A stretch of 60,484 nucleotides of DNA from Pseudomonas vranovensis DSM 16006 (lineage in GTDB: Bacteria; Pseudomonadota; Gammaproteobacteria; Pseudomonadales; Pseudomonadaceae), in assembly GCF_000425805.1 (NCBI RefSeq), contig NZ_AUED01000025.1:1-60484 (forward strand), written 5' to 3'. The notes beneath the pieces are model-generated. The model was not told the origin of the DNA, ran no database searches, and saw only the letters and a list, made by a program, of their open reading frames with translations. This document shows positions 1 through 7,860 of this stretch, piece by piece. Position 1 is the stretch's first letter; every line of letters starts with the position of its first letter. The position numbers were made by a program, and so were the translations under genes.

Positions 1-32
1 TTGAATTCTTCGGGATAACGCTGGTTGCTCAT
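1..32 (-). CDS. IS3-family transposase OrfA, N-terminal fragment (cut by window edge)
   Basis: The first ten codons (MSNQRYPEEF) of the same OrfA that is seen more fully at 60218-60484. The start codon is the complement of 30-32 and is preceded by an AGGAGG-like ribosome site. The remainder lies outside the window. Confidence 0.8.
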   Translation of the reverse strand, partial: MSNQRYPEEF

Positions 33-94
33 GGCACCTCCTAATGGGCCTCATTTTAAGGCTTGGAGGTGTCTACGAAACTAGGGGCGATTCA
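1..94 (-). mobile_element. End of an IS3-family element (left boundary copy)
   Basis: The first 94 bases are the reverse complement of the sequence at 60156-60249. Both share the terminal sequence beginning TGAATCGCCCCTAG, a leader and the start of OrfA. Here the element points out of the window to the left, and its inner terminus is at 94. A third trace, a solo end of about 26 bp, is at 47573-47598. The subgroup cannot be fixed from so little sequence. Confidence 0.85.
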
Positions 95-345
95 GAACTT
101 TTGCACTCAGCTCGCCATTTCCTGATAGCTGTTGGAGCCTGAAGCACCGCTGCTTCATTAGACGGCGTGAACAAATTTTGACGACGGCTGAGCAGGTGTT
201 CGGAAATCATGCATTGGCTGAAGCATGGTTCACCCGGCAGGCAATCGGACTTGGCCGGCGTTTGCCCTGCATGCTTTTGGAAACCGATCGGGGGTATACG
301 GAGGTCGCGGACTTCTTAATTCGACTTGACTACGGTGTCCATTGA
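95..345 (+). pseudogene. Xre/MbcA/ParS-type antitoxin relic, copy 1 (5' end removed by IS)
   Basis: Read from the IS terminus, the frame gives a recognisable relative of the intact gene at 35204-35470. Shared blocks are W-S-x-x-H-R, R-R-E-Q-I-L, VFGN-ALAE-W, a GLG-R-PC core and a final D-FL-RL-YGV-H before the stop at 343-345. This is the toxin-binding C-terminal domain (DUF2384 type) of antitoxins that usually pair with RES-domain toxins. The start codon has been lost at the IS junction (94/95), and no RES toxin is seen downstream. A third, more decayed copy lies at 59420-59627. Confidence 0.6.
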
Positions 346-493
346 TCACTTCGGAGACCCAAGCATCAGTCTCTACTTGTTTCGATGCTGACCCCAGTCG
401 TCTTAGCTCTTTCGTTTACTGCAGGAATAGATGTTGTGGTCTGGTTAGCCTTTGGCTGCGTCGAAGCCAAGGCTATACGGTGGGTCCGTCAAT

Positions 494-879
494 TAACGCT
501 GTAGCGCCCCGTACACTTCGGCTCGGGCCGCATCGAGCACCCGTTCCGGAGCATCCATCATTACATCCTTTGGTATCTGACCTCCCAAGTAGCTATTCGA
601 TGATCCGAACCAGAGCGCTATAGCCCTGTCATGCTTAGCGAGCGAGCCGATGATTGCAGCTAACGGCGAAAACGGTCGGTAGCCGTAGGCGGGTCAAAGG
701 CGTAGAGGGGGAAGTATTCCTTGTCCTCATGAACAAGCGAGCAGAGGTTTCCTACCCGTTTCCATTCAACGAGTTCAACTCTGGATTGGTCCGCTGGGGG
801 TGTGTCAGCGAGGAGGAATTGAACGCTAGCAGCGAGTCGCGACTGTTGTGTCAGGACTTTGGTGAAGTGAGGATTTCAT
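494..879 (-). pseudogene. Decayed antitoxin-like gene (MbcA/ParS toxin-binding family)
   Basis: On the minus strand, pieces in different frames join into one protein of about 125 residues. An ATG at 877-879 opens it. The middle contains V-E-x-V-E-W-K-R and H-E-D-x-x-Y-F-P-x-Y-A-F-D-P. The C-terminal part has A-x-W-F-x-S-S-N-x-Y-L-G-G-Q and P-E-R-V-L-D-A-A-R before the stop at 494-496. The tail resembles the Xre/MbcA/ParS toxin-binding domain family. At least two frameshifts (near 670 and near 860) and in-frame stops make it non-functional. The family call is by pattern memory and is moderate. Confidence 0.45.
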
Positions 880-963
880 CAGCAGATCATGCCGAGTGGT
901 AGGCCCAACATTGCTGAAGCCTGTATGCTGACTATTTGATCACGGCCACACGATGGTGCAACG

Positions 964-1266
964 ATGAAGATCACAGGGCGTGTCGAGGTTGAAGCAGTCA
1001 CGGACGTGCAATGTGACATGTGCCAGAGCTCGACGCTTGTCGCTTCCGGTGGACTCCAATTCGCCACGCTCAGGGCGCATTGGGGTTTTGGCACTCAGCA
1101 TGATGGCGAGCGCTATGAACTGCATCTCTGCGAGCAGTGCTTTTTCGCAACCTTGGCTTATTTCAAACAGGAGCGGCGGGTGAAAAGTCTTTTTGAGCCA
1201 GGCGACCATGCTACCGCTCCCGACGACTTCGGGGTGGTCGCTCGAAACGATTTTTTCGCAGACTGA
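964..1266 (+). CDS. Small hypothetical protein with two CxxC pairs
   Basis: A 100-residue protein with a CDMC pair near residues 17-20 and a CEQC pair near residue 58, flanked by an acidic, histidine-containing middle. Two CxxC knuckles at this spacing suggest a bound zinc ion. It resembles small conserved hypothetical proteins of pseudomonads that carry the run Y-E-L-H-L-C. It is intact and has protein-like composition, in contrast with the decayed genes on either side. No operon partner is present and the function is unknown. Confidence 0.6.
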   Translation: MKITGRVEVEAVTDVQCDMCQSSTLVASGGLQFATLRAHWGFGTQHDGERYELHLCEQCFFATLAYFKQERRVKSLFEPGDHATAPDDFGVVARNDFFAD

Positions 1267-1370
1267 CGCCGACGTTCGTATCCGTCCGGCCAACACATCT
1301 TCCTGACGCAACCGCCGAAGGCCATGGTGTCCACCTGAAATTGATCTGACCCCGAAATGTTGGACGCCTT

Positions 1371-2207
1371 CTATGCCCGTCGTGCTTGAGTCCTGTATTC
1401 CACAGGGCTCAGGCCACTTAGCTTCAGCCTGATTCGCGAATGATTGTAGTAGTGTATGTAGTCCTCTATACCTGCTTCAAGCTCATCGAGACTGTTGAAT
1501 TTGTTCAGGTAAAAGAACTCGGATTTCAACGTGCCAAAAAAGCTTTCCATAGCCGCATTGTCATAGCAATTTCCTTTGCGGGACATGCTTGGCTTTACCG
1601 CACGTTCGTTCAGTACGTGGCGATAGATAGGCATCCGGTACTGCCATCCCTGGTCGGAATGCAAGATTGGTTTATCGCGTGGCCGCAGCCTCTCAAAAGC
1701 TTGCCGTAGCATCGCACCAACCATGTCGAACAGCGGGCGCCTCGAGGTCTTGAAGGCGATTATTTCACCGTTATATAGGTCAAGGATCGGCGAGAGATAA
1801 AGCTTCTGCCCCCCGACCCGAAACTCCGTCACATCGGTTACCCATTTCTGGTTCGGTCGTTTGGCATCGAACTTCCGTTTCAGCAGGTTCGGCGCTACCT
1901 GACCCTCTTCGCCTCTGTATGCCCGGTATTTCTTTATGCGCACACGGCTTTTCAACTGAAGCTCGCCCATGAGGCGCTGAACAGTCTTGTGGTTCACGAG
2001 GTGGCCAGCTCGCCGAACGGCAGCAGTGATGCGGCGATAGCCATATCGACCCTTGTGCTCGTCGAAAATTGAGCAAATTCTGGACTTCAGCTCCGCGTAT
2101 TTATCAACGGATTGCTGCACCTTTTGTTGATAGTAAAAAGTGCTACGGGCCAGGCCAGCCAATTTCAGAAGGCCTTCCAGAGGGTGCTCCTGCCTCAGTT
2201 CAATCAC
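1371..2207 (-). CDS. IS150-like transposase OrfB (DDE integrase)
   Basis: A 278-residue protein. It has an N-terminal HTH_21-like segment (SIFDEHKGRYGYRRI) followed by the rve integrase core. Catalytic residues are visible as D in VTDVTEF, D in LHSDQGWQY, and E in AAMESFFGTLKSE. The C-terminus has the Y-I-x-Y-Y-N-x-x-R-x-x-x-x-L motif of IS3 transposases. It overlaps orfA by 4 bases, so it is expected to be made as an OrfAB fusion by programmed -1 frameshifting. It looks complete and potentially active. Confidence 0.9.
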   Translation of the reverse strand: MIELRQEHPLEGLLKLAGLARSTFYYQQKVQQSVDKYAELKSRICSIFDEHKGRYGYRRITAAVRRAGHLVNHKTVQRLMGELQLKSRVRIKKYRAYRGEEGQVAPNLLKRKFDAKRPNQKWVTDVTEFRVGGQKLYLSPILDLYNGEIIAFKTSRRPLFDMVGAMLRQAFERLRPRDKPILHSDQGWQYRMPIYRHVLNERAVKPSMSRKGNCYDNAAMESFFGTLKSEFFYLNKFNSLDELEAGIEDYIHYYNHSRIRLKLSGLSPVEYRTQARRA

Positions 2208-2740
2208 GATTTGCGCTTTTTCCGCTGCGCTGCTCGTTCCTTCGCTTGAACCAAGGCATCGAGCTTTTTTAAATAAGCAATTTCCATCCGCAACTGGCTC
2301 AATTCGGCCAGCAATTCATCACGCGTACGAGCTTCATCGTCCGAAAAATCAAGCTGAATGGACGGGATGGGGTTTGTCATTTTTTTGTGAAGTCCGCTTC
2401 CTGGCTGCCGGGACAAGGCCTCCAAACCGCCTTCATCATACCTGCGCTCCCATTCGCCAATGATGTCGGATTTCCGGATATCAAACAGGGCAGCGACTTG
2501 GCGATAGGACAGATCTTCCTCTCGCATGCGCTGCAATACATTCAGCTTGAACTCAGGGCTGTAGTTCTTCTTTCTCTTATTTTTGAGGCCTGCGGCACCA
2601 AGCGCCTGATATGCCGCAATCCACTTTCGAAGCGAAGAGGCATTGACCCCGTGACGATGCGCGACCTCTCTGTGACCTGCGCTCCCCGAACAGTAATCTT
2701 CAACAACCGACAATTTCGCCTGCTCTGTGTACTTTTTCAT
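2204..2740 (-). CDS. IS150-like transposase OrfA (DNA-binding)
   Basis: A 178-residue protein with two HTH modules. One is near the start (EQAKLSVVEDYCSGSAGHREVA) and the second follows YSPEFKLNVLQRM. A coiled-coil leucine stretch (LLAELSQLRMEIAYLKKLDALV) near the C-terminus matches the multimerisation zipper of IS3 OrfA proteins. I start at the ATG of MKKYTEQ (2738-2740), not the longer in-frame start at 2815, which would read through the inverted end of the element. Confidence 0.88.
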   Translation of the reverse strand: MKKYTEQAKLSVVEDYCSGSAGHREVAHRHGVNASSLRKWIAAYQALGAAGLKNKRKKNYSPEFKLNVLQRMREEDLSYRQVAALFDIRKSDIIGEWERRYDEGGLEALSRQPGSGLHKKMTNPIPSIQLDFSDDEARTRDELLAELSQLRMEIAYLKKLDALVQAKERAAQRKKRKS

Positions 2741-2826
2741 GACACCCCTGGATGTTGATGTCCAATATTTCGGGGTCAGATCAAATTTAAGTGGACACCA
2801 TTTCTGGCTCATCAAGCGGATTTTCC

Positions 2827-3099
2827 ATGCACCCTCAGCGCCGTACCTACAGCAAATGGTTCAAAGCCCAGGTCATCCAAGAGTGCATCGAGCCCGGCGC
2901 ATCCATCGCAAACATCGCCTTGGGCTACAGCCTCAATGCGAACCTCGTCCACAAATGGATTCGGCTGCACAATCAAAAAGCCGTGGCTCTTCAGCCTGCG
3001 TTCATCCCGCTGCATCCTCAGATGCTCGGCACTGGAACGCATGCTCAGCCCTCCAGTATTGGCCTTGAATCCAGCACCCTCGCACGCCTATCAAGATGA
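2827..3099 (+). pseudogene. IS66-family TnpA fragment
   Basis: The protein starts MHPQRRTYSKWFKAQVIQEC and continues with PGASIANIALGYSLNANLVHKWIR. This is the HTH region of the small IS66 accessory protein TnpA (IS66 Orf1). After about residue 60 the sequence loses the family pattern, and the frame drifts into unrelated residues before the next IS66 gene begins at 3155. The left terminus of this IS66 copy is missing; the IS150-like element lies directly against it. Confidence 0.7.
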
Positions 3100-3154
3100 C
3101 TTGGCCAGTGGAAAGCGCAGCCGCCTGCGCAAGCTTTCTTCGAGAGCTGTTGCG

Positions 3155-3265
3155 ATGATCCGCATCGATACCCTCTGGCTCGCCACCGAGCCGATGGACA
3201 TGCGCGCCGTTACCGGCACCGCCATCGCCCGCGTGATTTCAGTTGAATTGCCTTTATTTTCCTAG
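3155..3265 (+). pseudogene. IS66-family TnpB fragment (N-terminus only)
   Basis: Starts MIRIDTLWLATEPMDMRA, the conserved opening of IS66 TnpB (Orf2), then reads T-G-T-A-I-A-R-V-I before running into non-homologous sequence and a stop at 3265. Full TnpB proteins are about 110-120 residues; here about 27 family residues survive. The large transposase TnpC is absent, so the IS66 copy is dead. Confidence 0.7.
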
Positions 3266-3509
3266 ACCCTTCCCAGCCTAGATTGGACTGCCCCCGGCAC
3301 CATTTCGATGAGGCACAGATAGTCATTGACCAGCCCAAAACCTTGGTCATCCGCGATGACTCTGCAGAGTGGTCGGTAATCCGGGCCGCGGGTAGGTTTG
3401 GTGAACCATTGCACGGCGAGAATGCGGCTGCCGAGTACTTCTAGCGCATGGGGCAGGAATGTCTCGCCGTACTAGATAAGCCTGGTGGCGAGTGCTAAGG
3501 CATTCGGCG
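3266..3509 (-). other. Unassigned relic sequence
   Basis: No intact gene. One minus-strand frame (about 3470 to 3290) reads like protein, with YGETFLPHALEVLGSR and then GFGLVNDYLCLIEMVPGA. I do not recognise the family. It lies beyond the last recognisable amidase residues and may be that gene's own distorted C-terminus or a different relic. Confidence 0.3.
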
Positions 3510-4028
3510 GTAGGGTAGGCGCCAGTGATCAAGCGATCGAGCAAGCTCGCATCCTCTACCGAGCGCGTCATGGGGCCGGCGGTGTCGCGTGTGGGAGATA
3601 TGGGGTGATGCCTGCTTGACTGTACCGCCCGACAGTTGGTCGAAATCCGACACAACCATTGAGTGCACTGGACTGACGCACGGAGCCCCCCGTGTCAGTG
3701 GCTATCGACGCTGGCACTAAATACGCTCTCACTGCACTCGCGCTACCGGATGAAGAACCTCCCACTATTTGCGATTGATCGAAAGCGTTGGGAACTCCGG
3801 CCACTCCAGGCACGTGGAAGGCCGTGTTGTAACCCGAGGCCCATATGCCAACTCATGCTTACTGGTCTTTCCGACAATGATTCCCCCAGCCTCAACGAGC
3901 TTGTCGATGATCGGCGCATTCGATTTCGGATAGAAATTTACCAATCTTGGAGTATAGGAAGTGTTCCTGGAACCTTGAATCTGGATGTTGTCTTTGATTG
4001 TGATCAGCACGCCTCTGTAGGCTTTCAC
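3510..4028 (-). pseudogene. Amidase-signature family gene, decayed
   Basis: Three minus-strand frames together give amidase-signature pieces in the right order. First is GVLITIKDNIQIQG with A-P-I-I-D-K-L-V-E-A-G-G-I-I-V-G-K-T-S (catalytic Lys of the K-S-S triad in the KDN context). Next is VGGSSSGSASAVRA with A-T-D-T-G-G-S-V-R (the Ser-rich signature and second serine). Last is RDTAGPMTRSVEDASLLDRL. At least two frameshifts (near 3800 and 3600) interrupt them, and the family's remaining roughly 250 residues are absent. The substrate cannot be inferred. Confidence 0.75.
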
Positions 4029-4435
4029 AATAAATGATTAGAGAACCCTAGCAAACGCTGGAAGATAATAATTCTTTTTGTGAGGTCATCGGTTGGAATT
4101 AACAAAAATATGAAAAAACGCTACCGTGTTCACTAAATAAATGTCCAGCGCGAAAGCCTTCGGTAGCCATCCATCACCTGAAGACATCAATCTCGCCGAA
4201 AGGCTTATGAGTTAAATCAATGTTGATGGGCTCGTTTACTGCGAGCCACCTGTATCACGACCTCTGCACCGACTTCGGAGGTATCACTCCAATGCACGAC
4301 TTCAGGTGTTTACAAGTGTGCTGGGGCGACTGAATTGGATGGGGCGCTTTTATAGTTATAACAACTGCAGCGGCCGATTTCAATCAAGCAACAGCAGTCA
4401 TTAGCGCCGAATGATTCAAGCGGCGCATCAGAAAT
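4029..4435. other. Gene-free stretch upstream of the fimbrial cluster
   Basis: About 400 bases between the dead amidase and the fimbrial regulatory region. No credible coding frame is seen. The composition is more AT-rich than the neighbouring genes, and nothing recognisable was found here. Confidence 0.4.
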
Positions 4436-4467
4436 TTCCTACAGGCGCGCGCGAGCTATCCTACAGG
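4436..4467 (+). promoter_or_regulatory. Candidate BvgA-like response-regulator heptads upstream of fimbrial chaperone 1
   Basis: Two direct copies of TCCTACAGG (4438-4446 and 4459-4467) are spaced 21 bases apart, two helical turns. The first is preceded by T-runs and reads TTTCCTA; the second reads TATCCTA. TTTC(C/T)TA is the known heptad bound by BvgA, a LuxR-type response regulator of the same family as the one encoded at 13276. The site lies about 100-130 bases before the chaperone start. A run of nine G (about 4473-4481) follows. Binding is inferred. Confidence 0.4.
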
Positions 4468-4567
4468 CCATCAGGGGGGGGGAGGGAATAATTCAGCCGC
4501 CGGTTGGTTGTCCTTGTGCACCGGTTAATGGGGGCCAACGCTTGGCAAATTAAGAGGTATTTTCAAT

Positions 4568-5296
4568 ATGAACAAACTACTGCTTGTCGCCGCTGCGCTT
4601 TTGATGCAGCCCTGGATAGCCCAGGCCACACCGCATATCAACATCGGTGGACTGAATGATTTTCTCGAGGCATCGCAAGCCACTCAGGTCAAGCGCATCT
4701 ACAATTCCGGTACTTCCACCGCATTCGTCAAGGTTAGCGTCTGGGAGTTGGTACGTGGCGCCGACGGAAAATATCACGAAGTAGCTATGGATGGTCAAGA
4801 CAGTGCGCAGCGCTCCTTGGTGGTGAGTCCGGCACGCTTGATTATTCCGGCTGGTGGCGTACAGTCGGTGCGGTTGTTGTTTCGCGGTGATCGCAATCAT
4901 GAACGCTATTACCGTTTGCGCTTTAACCCGGTGATGCCAGAGACCGGTGATGATTTTGCTGTGAGTGACAGCGGAGTCAAGGATTACAAAGAGTCCCTGT
5001 CAGTTGGGGTGCATGTGCTGGCGGGGTATGGTTCATTGCTATACGTGCGGCCGAAGGACCCCCGGTTCGAAGTTAATGTCCAGGAGCGCCAGGGGCGAAT
5101 CGAAGTGCGTAATACGGGGGGGAGCACGGTCAAGCTTGATCGCTTCAAAGTCTGCGAAGGTAAGGGCGTAGGTTGCAAAACACCAGTTGTTCATTACCTG
5201 TTGCCAGGTGCGGTACAGTTATTCGAGAAACCGCCTCAGCGTAGTTATAGCTTTGACCTGGTCGCAGGCGCTGAGAGTAAGTCTTACGCGTTTTAA
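4568..5296 (+). CDS. Periplasmic fimbrial chaperone, CS1/CFA-I (alternate) type
   Basis: A 242-residue protein with a cleavable signal peptide (hydrophobic core to about residue 20, cut near A-Q-A). The body is the two-domain immunoglobulin-like fold of pilus chaperones: Q-R-S-L-V-V-S-P-A-R-L-I-I-P-A-G and S-V-R-L-L-F-R-G in domain 1, and a cysteine-containing short domain 2 ending K-S-Y-A-F. It is clearly paralogous to the chaperone at 12435. In CFA/I-like operons the chaperone is the first gene before pilin, usher and tip; here a 2.5 kb relic block separates it from the pilin. An AGAGG ribosome site lies about 12 bases upstream. Confidence 0.88.
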   Translation: MNKLLLVAAALLMQPWIAQATPHINIGGLNDFLEASQATQVKRIYNSGTSTAFVKVSVWELVRGADGKYHEVAMDGQDSAQRSLVVSPARLIIPAGGVQSVRLLFRGDRNHERYYRLRFNPVMPETGDDFAVSDSGVKDYKESLSVGVHVLAGYGSLLYVRPKDPRFEVNVQERQGRIEVRNTGGSTVKLDRFKVCEGKGVGCKTPVVHYLLPGAVQLFEKPPQRSYSFDLVAGAESKSYAF

Positions 5297-5442
5297 AGCT
5301 GCTGGGCAGGCCAATGCACCGTTAGCCATTGCACCCGCTGGGGTCCTAAGGAACTTCAGAAGTTTTATATGCAAGAGGTATTTCTTGGTCGCCGTCGGAT
5401 CGAAAGTATCCAGTATTTTTTGGGGGGGCTAAATCTAAGTAA

Positions 5443-5700
5443 TGAACATTAATGATTTCATTGGTGGTCTTGCGGCTAAGGGGTGTGGCGAAAATCTCCA
5501 GTACGATTTTGATTGTATTGGGTTGAATCGGTTGGTGAGCGGTGGTTAGGAAGTCCAATAAGGCGCGCTCGTGAATGTTTCAGAATGTGTTGACAGGGTA
5601 GCTGTGGAGCCACTTTCTCGAAAATTATTTGAGCGCAACCATGACTTGCGCGAGAAGGTATATTGGGGTTTGCCAATGGCCTGCAAGTACTAGTGTCCCG
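5443..5700 (+). pseudogene. tssA relic (5' fragment)
   Basis: Nucleotide similarity to the start of the intact tssA at 17562 is obvious. It begins MNINDFIGGLAAKGCGENLQ (intact: MNINNFIGVLASEGCGEDLE), runs through L-N-R-L-V-S-G-G and then hits a TAG. The following sequence still matches the intact gene piecewise (GTGGCTGTGGAG near 5600, GGGGTTTGCCAATGGCCTGC near 5670) but with small deletions and stops. Only about the first 90 codons are represented. Confidence 0.8.
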
Positions 5701-5859
5701 AGTGCTTAATTTATTAGTTTCTCTTTCATCACGCTCAGCTTTGCCATATGTACTGAGCTGATGATGGCCTCTGCCGTCCTGTTCCATTTGAACGGTTTGG
5801 CTGAATGCTCGTTGTGAGACTTGACGAATTGGCGGATCGCAGCTTTCAGATCTGTCATG

Positions 5860-6440
5860 CTGATGTGGCCCGCTTTTGGCGGGTGGCCCTGACTGAGTTG
5901 CAGCGCCGGGGGGGCTGTGCGTGGTGTGGTGTTGGCCTGTGCGCCGCGCAACTTCAACAGGCGACGCCTGTAGAGCGCGACCGGTTGGCGCTCACCCTGC
6001 GGATGCGCCTTGAAGAGTTGGCCTCCCACTTCGGTAAATGGCTGGCGGTGCAGGTGATTGTCAGCGGTTTCGAGCAGTTGCCTGGCTACACGGCCTCGCA
6101 GGCCTGTCTGGCTCTCGAGTAGCGGGCGATGAGCATTGAGTTCCCGCTGGCCAGCAGTAATCGGCCACTGTTGAGTACGCTTGCATAGACAGGTTGCTGT
6201 GTGGCTGCAACCAGTGACGGCTTGCCGTACGGCCTTTTGCCGAGCACGTGTATGTTCACAGTTAACAGCTCATACTCACCGCTTTGTAGACCGGCAATCA
6301 GCTCGCTCATGCGCGTGCCAAGCCGCTTGGAATAGCGAGGTCGAGCCCTTCTGCCAGCGGGCGCTGAATGGGCGTTATCCCTTTGTTGGTAATGTATCGA
6401 ACCAGGTCTCGCTGGAGGACTTCATCCGCTTGAAGGTGAA
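5860..6440 (+). pseudogene. tssM relic: scrambled fragments, one inverted
   Basis: Four pieces correspond to separate parts of the intact tssM. 5865-6179 matches about 31760-32070 (shared QQATPVERD, LALTLRMRLEELASHFGK, EQLPGYTAS). 6219-6262 matches about 32993-33035. 6263-6330 is the reverse complement of about 32070-32130. 6332-6440 matches about 33862-33965 (VEPFCQRALNGRYPF). Stops interrupt the frames. The order and the inversion show that the fragments were rearranged, not simply deleted. Confidence 0.8.
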
Positions 6441-6539
6441 GAAGTATGCTTGCAGCTTAGGAGTGGGTTGTGGGTCTCTTGATGGCACCATTCAATCTTC
6501 AGGAATGGTACCGCTTTCGCTGCTTGTATGAGCGCGGCG

Positions 6540-6670
6540 ATTCAAGGGTATGGTTGCCCAGTAAGTAGCTGAGGTCGCAGCCGATATTGCAAAATAATTG
6601 GTATCGCCTGCGCCTGCAGTCAATCTGCAAGCCGCCTGAGCTTGTTGCATAGCCAGGCTCAAGAGTGAGA
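6540..6670 (-). pseudogene. Autotransporter N-terminus relic
   Basis: Minus-strand translation reads SLLSLAMQQAQAACRLTAGA followed by G-D-T-N-Y. The intact autotransporter (14216-16879) has SLLSLAGQHAHAACSLTTGA followed by G-D-T-S-Y. The piece therefore holds the signal-peptide end and first passenger residues. The frame is lost afterwards, though a LLGN-like segment persists nearby. It sits tail to tail with the tssM relic, unlike the divergent tssA/autotransporter arrangement at 16.9-17.6 kb. Confidence 0.7.
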
Positions 6671-6711
6671 TGGCTCCGGTTGGAGGGTGCGGTTTCTTCC
6701 GAAGTCATTGA

Positions 6712-6762
6712 TGAATCCCCCTGATACCAGTCAGTTTGGCTGACTGGCATCAGGGGGATTCA
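6712..6762. repeat. Long inverted repeat (23-bp arms, 5-bp loop)
   Basis: Arms at 6712-6734 and 6740-6762 are complementary over 23 positions with a single mismatch. They begin TGAATCCCCCTGATACCAGT. No T-run follows either side (TTTTAG on the right at best), so a simple intrinsic terminator is not clear. It could be a bidirectional terminator left from a lost gene pair or a small palindromic repeat. Confidence 0.6.
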
Positions 6763-6984
6763 TTTTAGAAAGGTGGTAGCGGCAAAAATAGTTAATTTCG
6801 CAGCTTCTGTTATCTCTATTGGTGCAGTGCTGTGAGTCAAGATTTATTGGAGCCAGGTTTGCTTGTGCCGATGTTTGCTATTTATTTATGGCTTGGTATC
6901 TCTATATCAATAGGTGCTCAGTACTACTGGGAGTAGTCAGCGTGACCAGTCTGCTTGCAGGGTTATCGGGAGCTTCAGTGTTTT
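6763..6984. other. Short gene-free stretch
   Basis: AT-rich sequence between the inverted repeat and the IS5 relic. A short plus-strand frame (6819-7010) encodes hydrophobic residues but has no ribosome site and ends inside the transposase relic. I do not support it as a gene. Confidence 0.3.
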
Positions 6985-7627
6985 TTAACTTCCGTTCCTT
7001 CTGTAGGTGAAACCGTTACGCATCATCCACGGGTGCGGCAACGCGAGTAGTGTGCTTTGTTGTCTCATGTTTTTCATCAGTCCGCGATAGCGCACTTTCG
7101 TGCAGCCAAACTAGAGTTTGATCAGTGGATGTTCAACTTTGGCCCGTACTGATGCCTTCGGATATTCGATTTTTCGATGCGCCTGAGTGTTCAAGCTCTC
7201 CTTGCCAGTCTTCTTGTCCATGCTGAGTCGTGCGGCAATCGATCAATTCGTTTGACGGTTTTGATGTTGAGGATGTTTGTCCACGCGGATGTAATCGGCA
7301 TCGCCAAAGACGTAAGCTTTATCGTCATGCATCAGCTGATCGACCTACGTCACATCGGCCACATTCGCCGCCGTGCCCACCAGACGACGCACTAAACCGG
7401 ACACGGCATCGATCCTGATATGCACTTTGATCCCGAAGGAATACCTACTTCCTTCTTCGTCGGATGCATTTCCGGATCGCGCTTGCCGTCCTTTTTCTTG
7501 GATGAGCTCGGGGCATGACCTGATCACCCTCGATCAGGACGCGTTCGCAGCCTGCTTACGTTTACCAGCGTACTTGGCATCAGCGCAGGTCATCTGCTTC
7601 AAAGAGCTGAACCGTCATGTTCGTGTC
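6985..7627 (-). pseudogene. IS5-family transposase relic
   Basis: Minus-strand pieces follow the IS5 transposase order. They are D-G-K-R-D-P-E-M-H and F-G-I-K-V-H-I-R-I-D-A-V-S-G-L-V with VVGTAANV-DVT-like residues, then D-D-K-A-Y-V-F-G-D-A-D-Y, then K-V-E-H-P then F-G-C-T-K-V-R-Y-R-G-L-M-K-N and A-L-P-H-P-W-M-M. An internal stop (TAG near 7110), several frameshifts and a missing central N-terminal segment kill it. The second catalytic D region is present in altered form. This is a different IS5 copy from that at 34.5 kb. Confidence 0.75.
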
Positions 7628-7700
7628 TGGGGGTATTCCACCAGAAATGGAAGTCCTGTTCAGAATTTTCTTAGTTGAGTGTGTGATCAGTGCGCTTGCG

Positions 7701-7740
7701 CTAGGAAATATCCTACAAGTCACAGGGATTCGCCTTACAG
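7701..7740 (+). promoter_or_regulatory. Candidate BvgA/RcsB-like site upstream of the major pilin
   Basis: TAGGAAATATCCTA (7701-7714) is nearly palindromic and contains TATCCTACAAG. A second CCTTACAGG follows 21-22 bases later. The arrangement mirrors the pair at 4436-4467 before chaperone 1. The block lies about 120-160 bases upstream of the pilin start, where an activator site is expected. The regulator is most likely the LuxR-type protein encoded at 13276 or its paralogue at 43474; this is inference. Confidence 0.4.
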
Positions 7741-7860
7741 GCTGTGATGACTGATTGCTTGATAATTCTCCCGTCGGCTGGTTGGTGCTGTGATCGCATT
7801 GCGTTCTCCGCAACCTGCTGGTGATTTGGCTTTACTCATCAAACATCAAAGGAACACCCT

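Larger units (their letters stand above)
1326..2799 (-). mobile_element. Complete IS3-family (IS150-like) insertion sequence
   Basis: Two overlapping minus-strand ORFs are flanked by imperfect inverted ends. The left end reads GGTGTCCACCTGAAATTGAT from 1326, and the right end (revcomp, ending at 2799) reads GGTGTCCACTTAAATTTGAT. Both continue as CTGACCCCGAAAT(G/A)TTGGAC. The 4-bp orfA/orfB overlap is the usual frameshift architecture. No direct target duplication is obvious. It separates the small gene at 964 from an IS66 fragment. Confidence 0.85.

Noticed and set aside
654..902. Plus-strand open frame of 82 residues
   Set aside because: The minus strand holds protein-like antitoxin residues (with frameshifts) over the same bases; the plus frame has no ribosome site and no family pattern.
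940..1311. Minus-strand open frame opposite the CxxC gene
   Set aside because: Composition is that of an antisense shadow; the plus frame has ordered CxxC pairs.
6985..7627. Considered as a live transposase gene
   Set aside because: Internal TAG near 7110, several frameshifts and missing central part.
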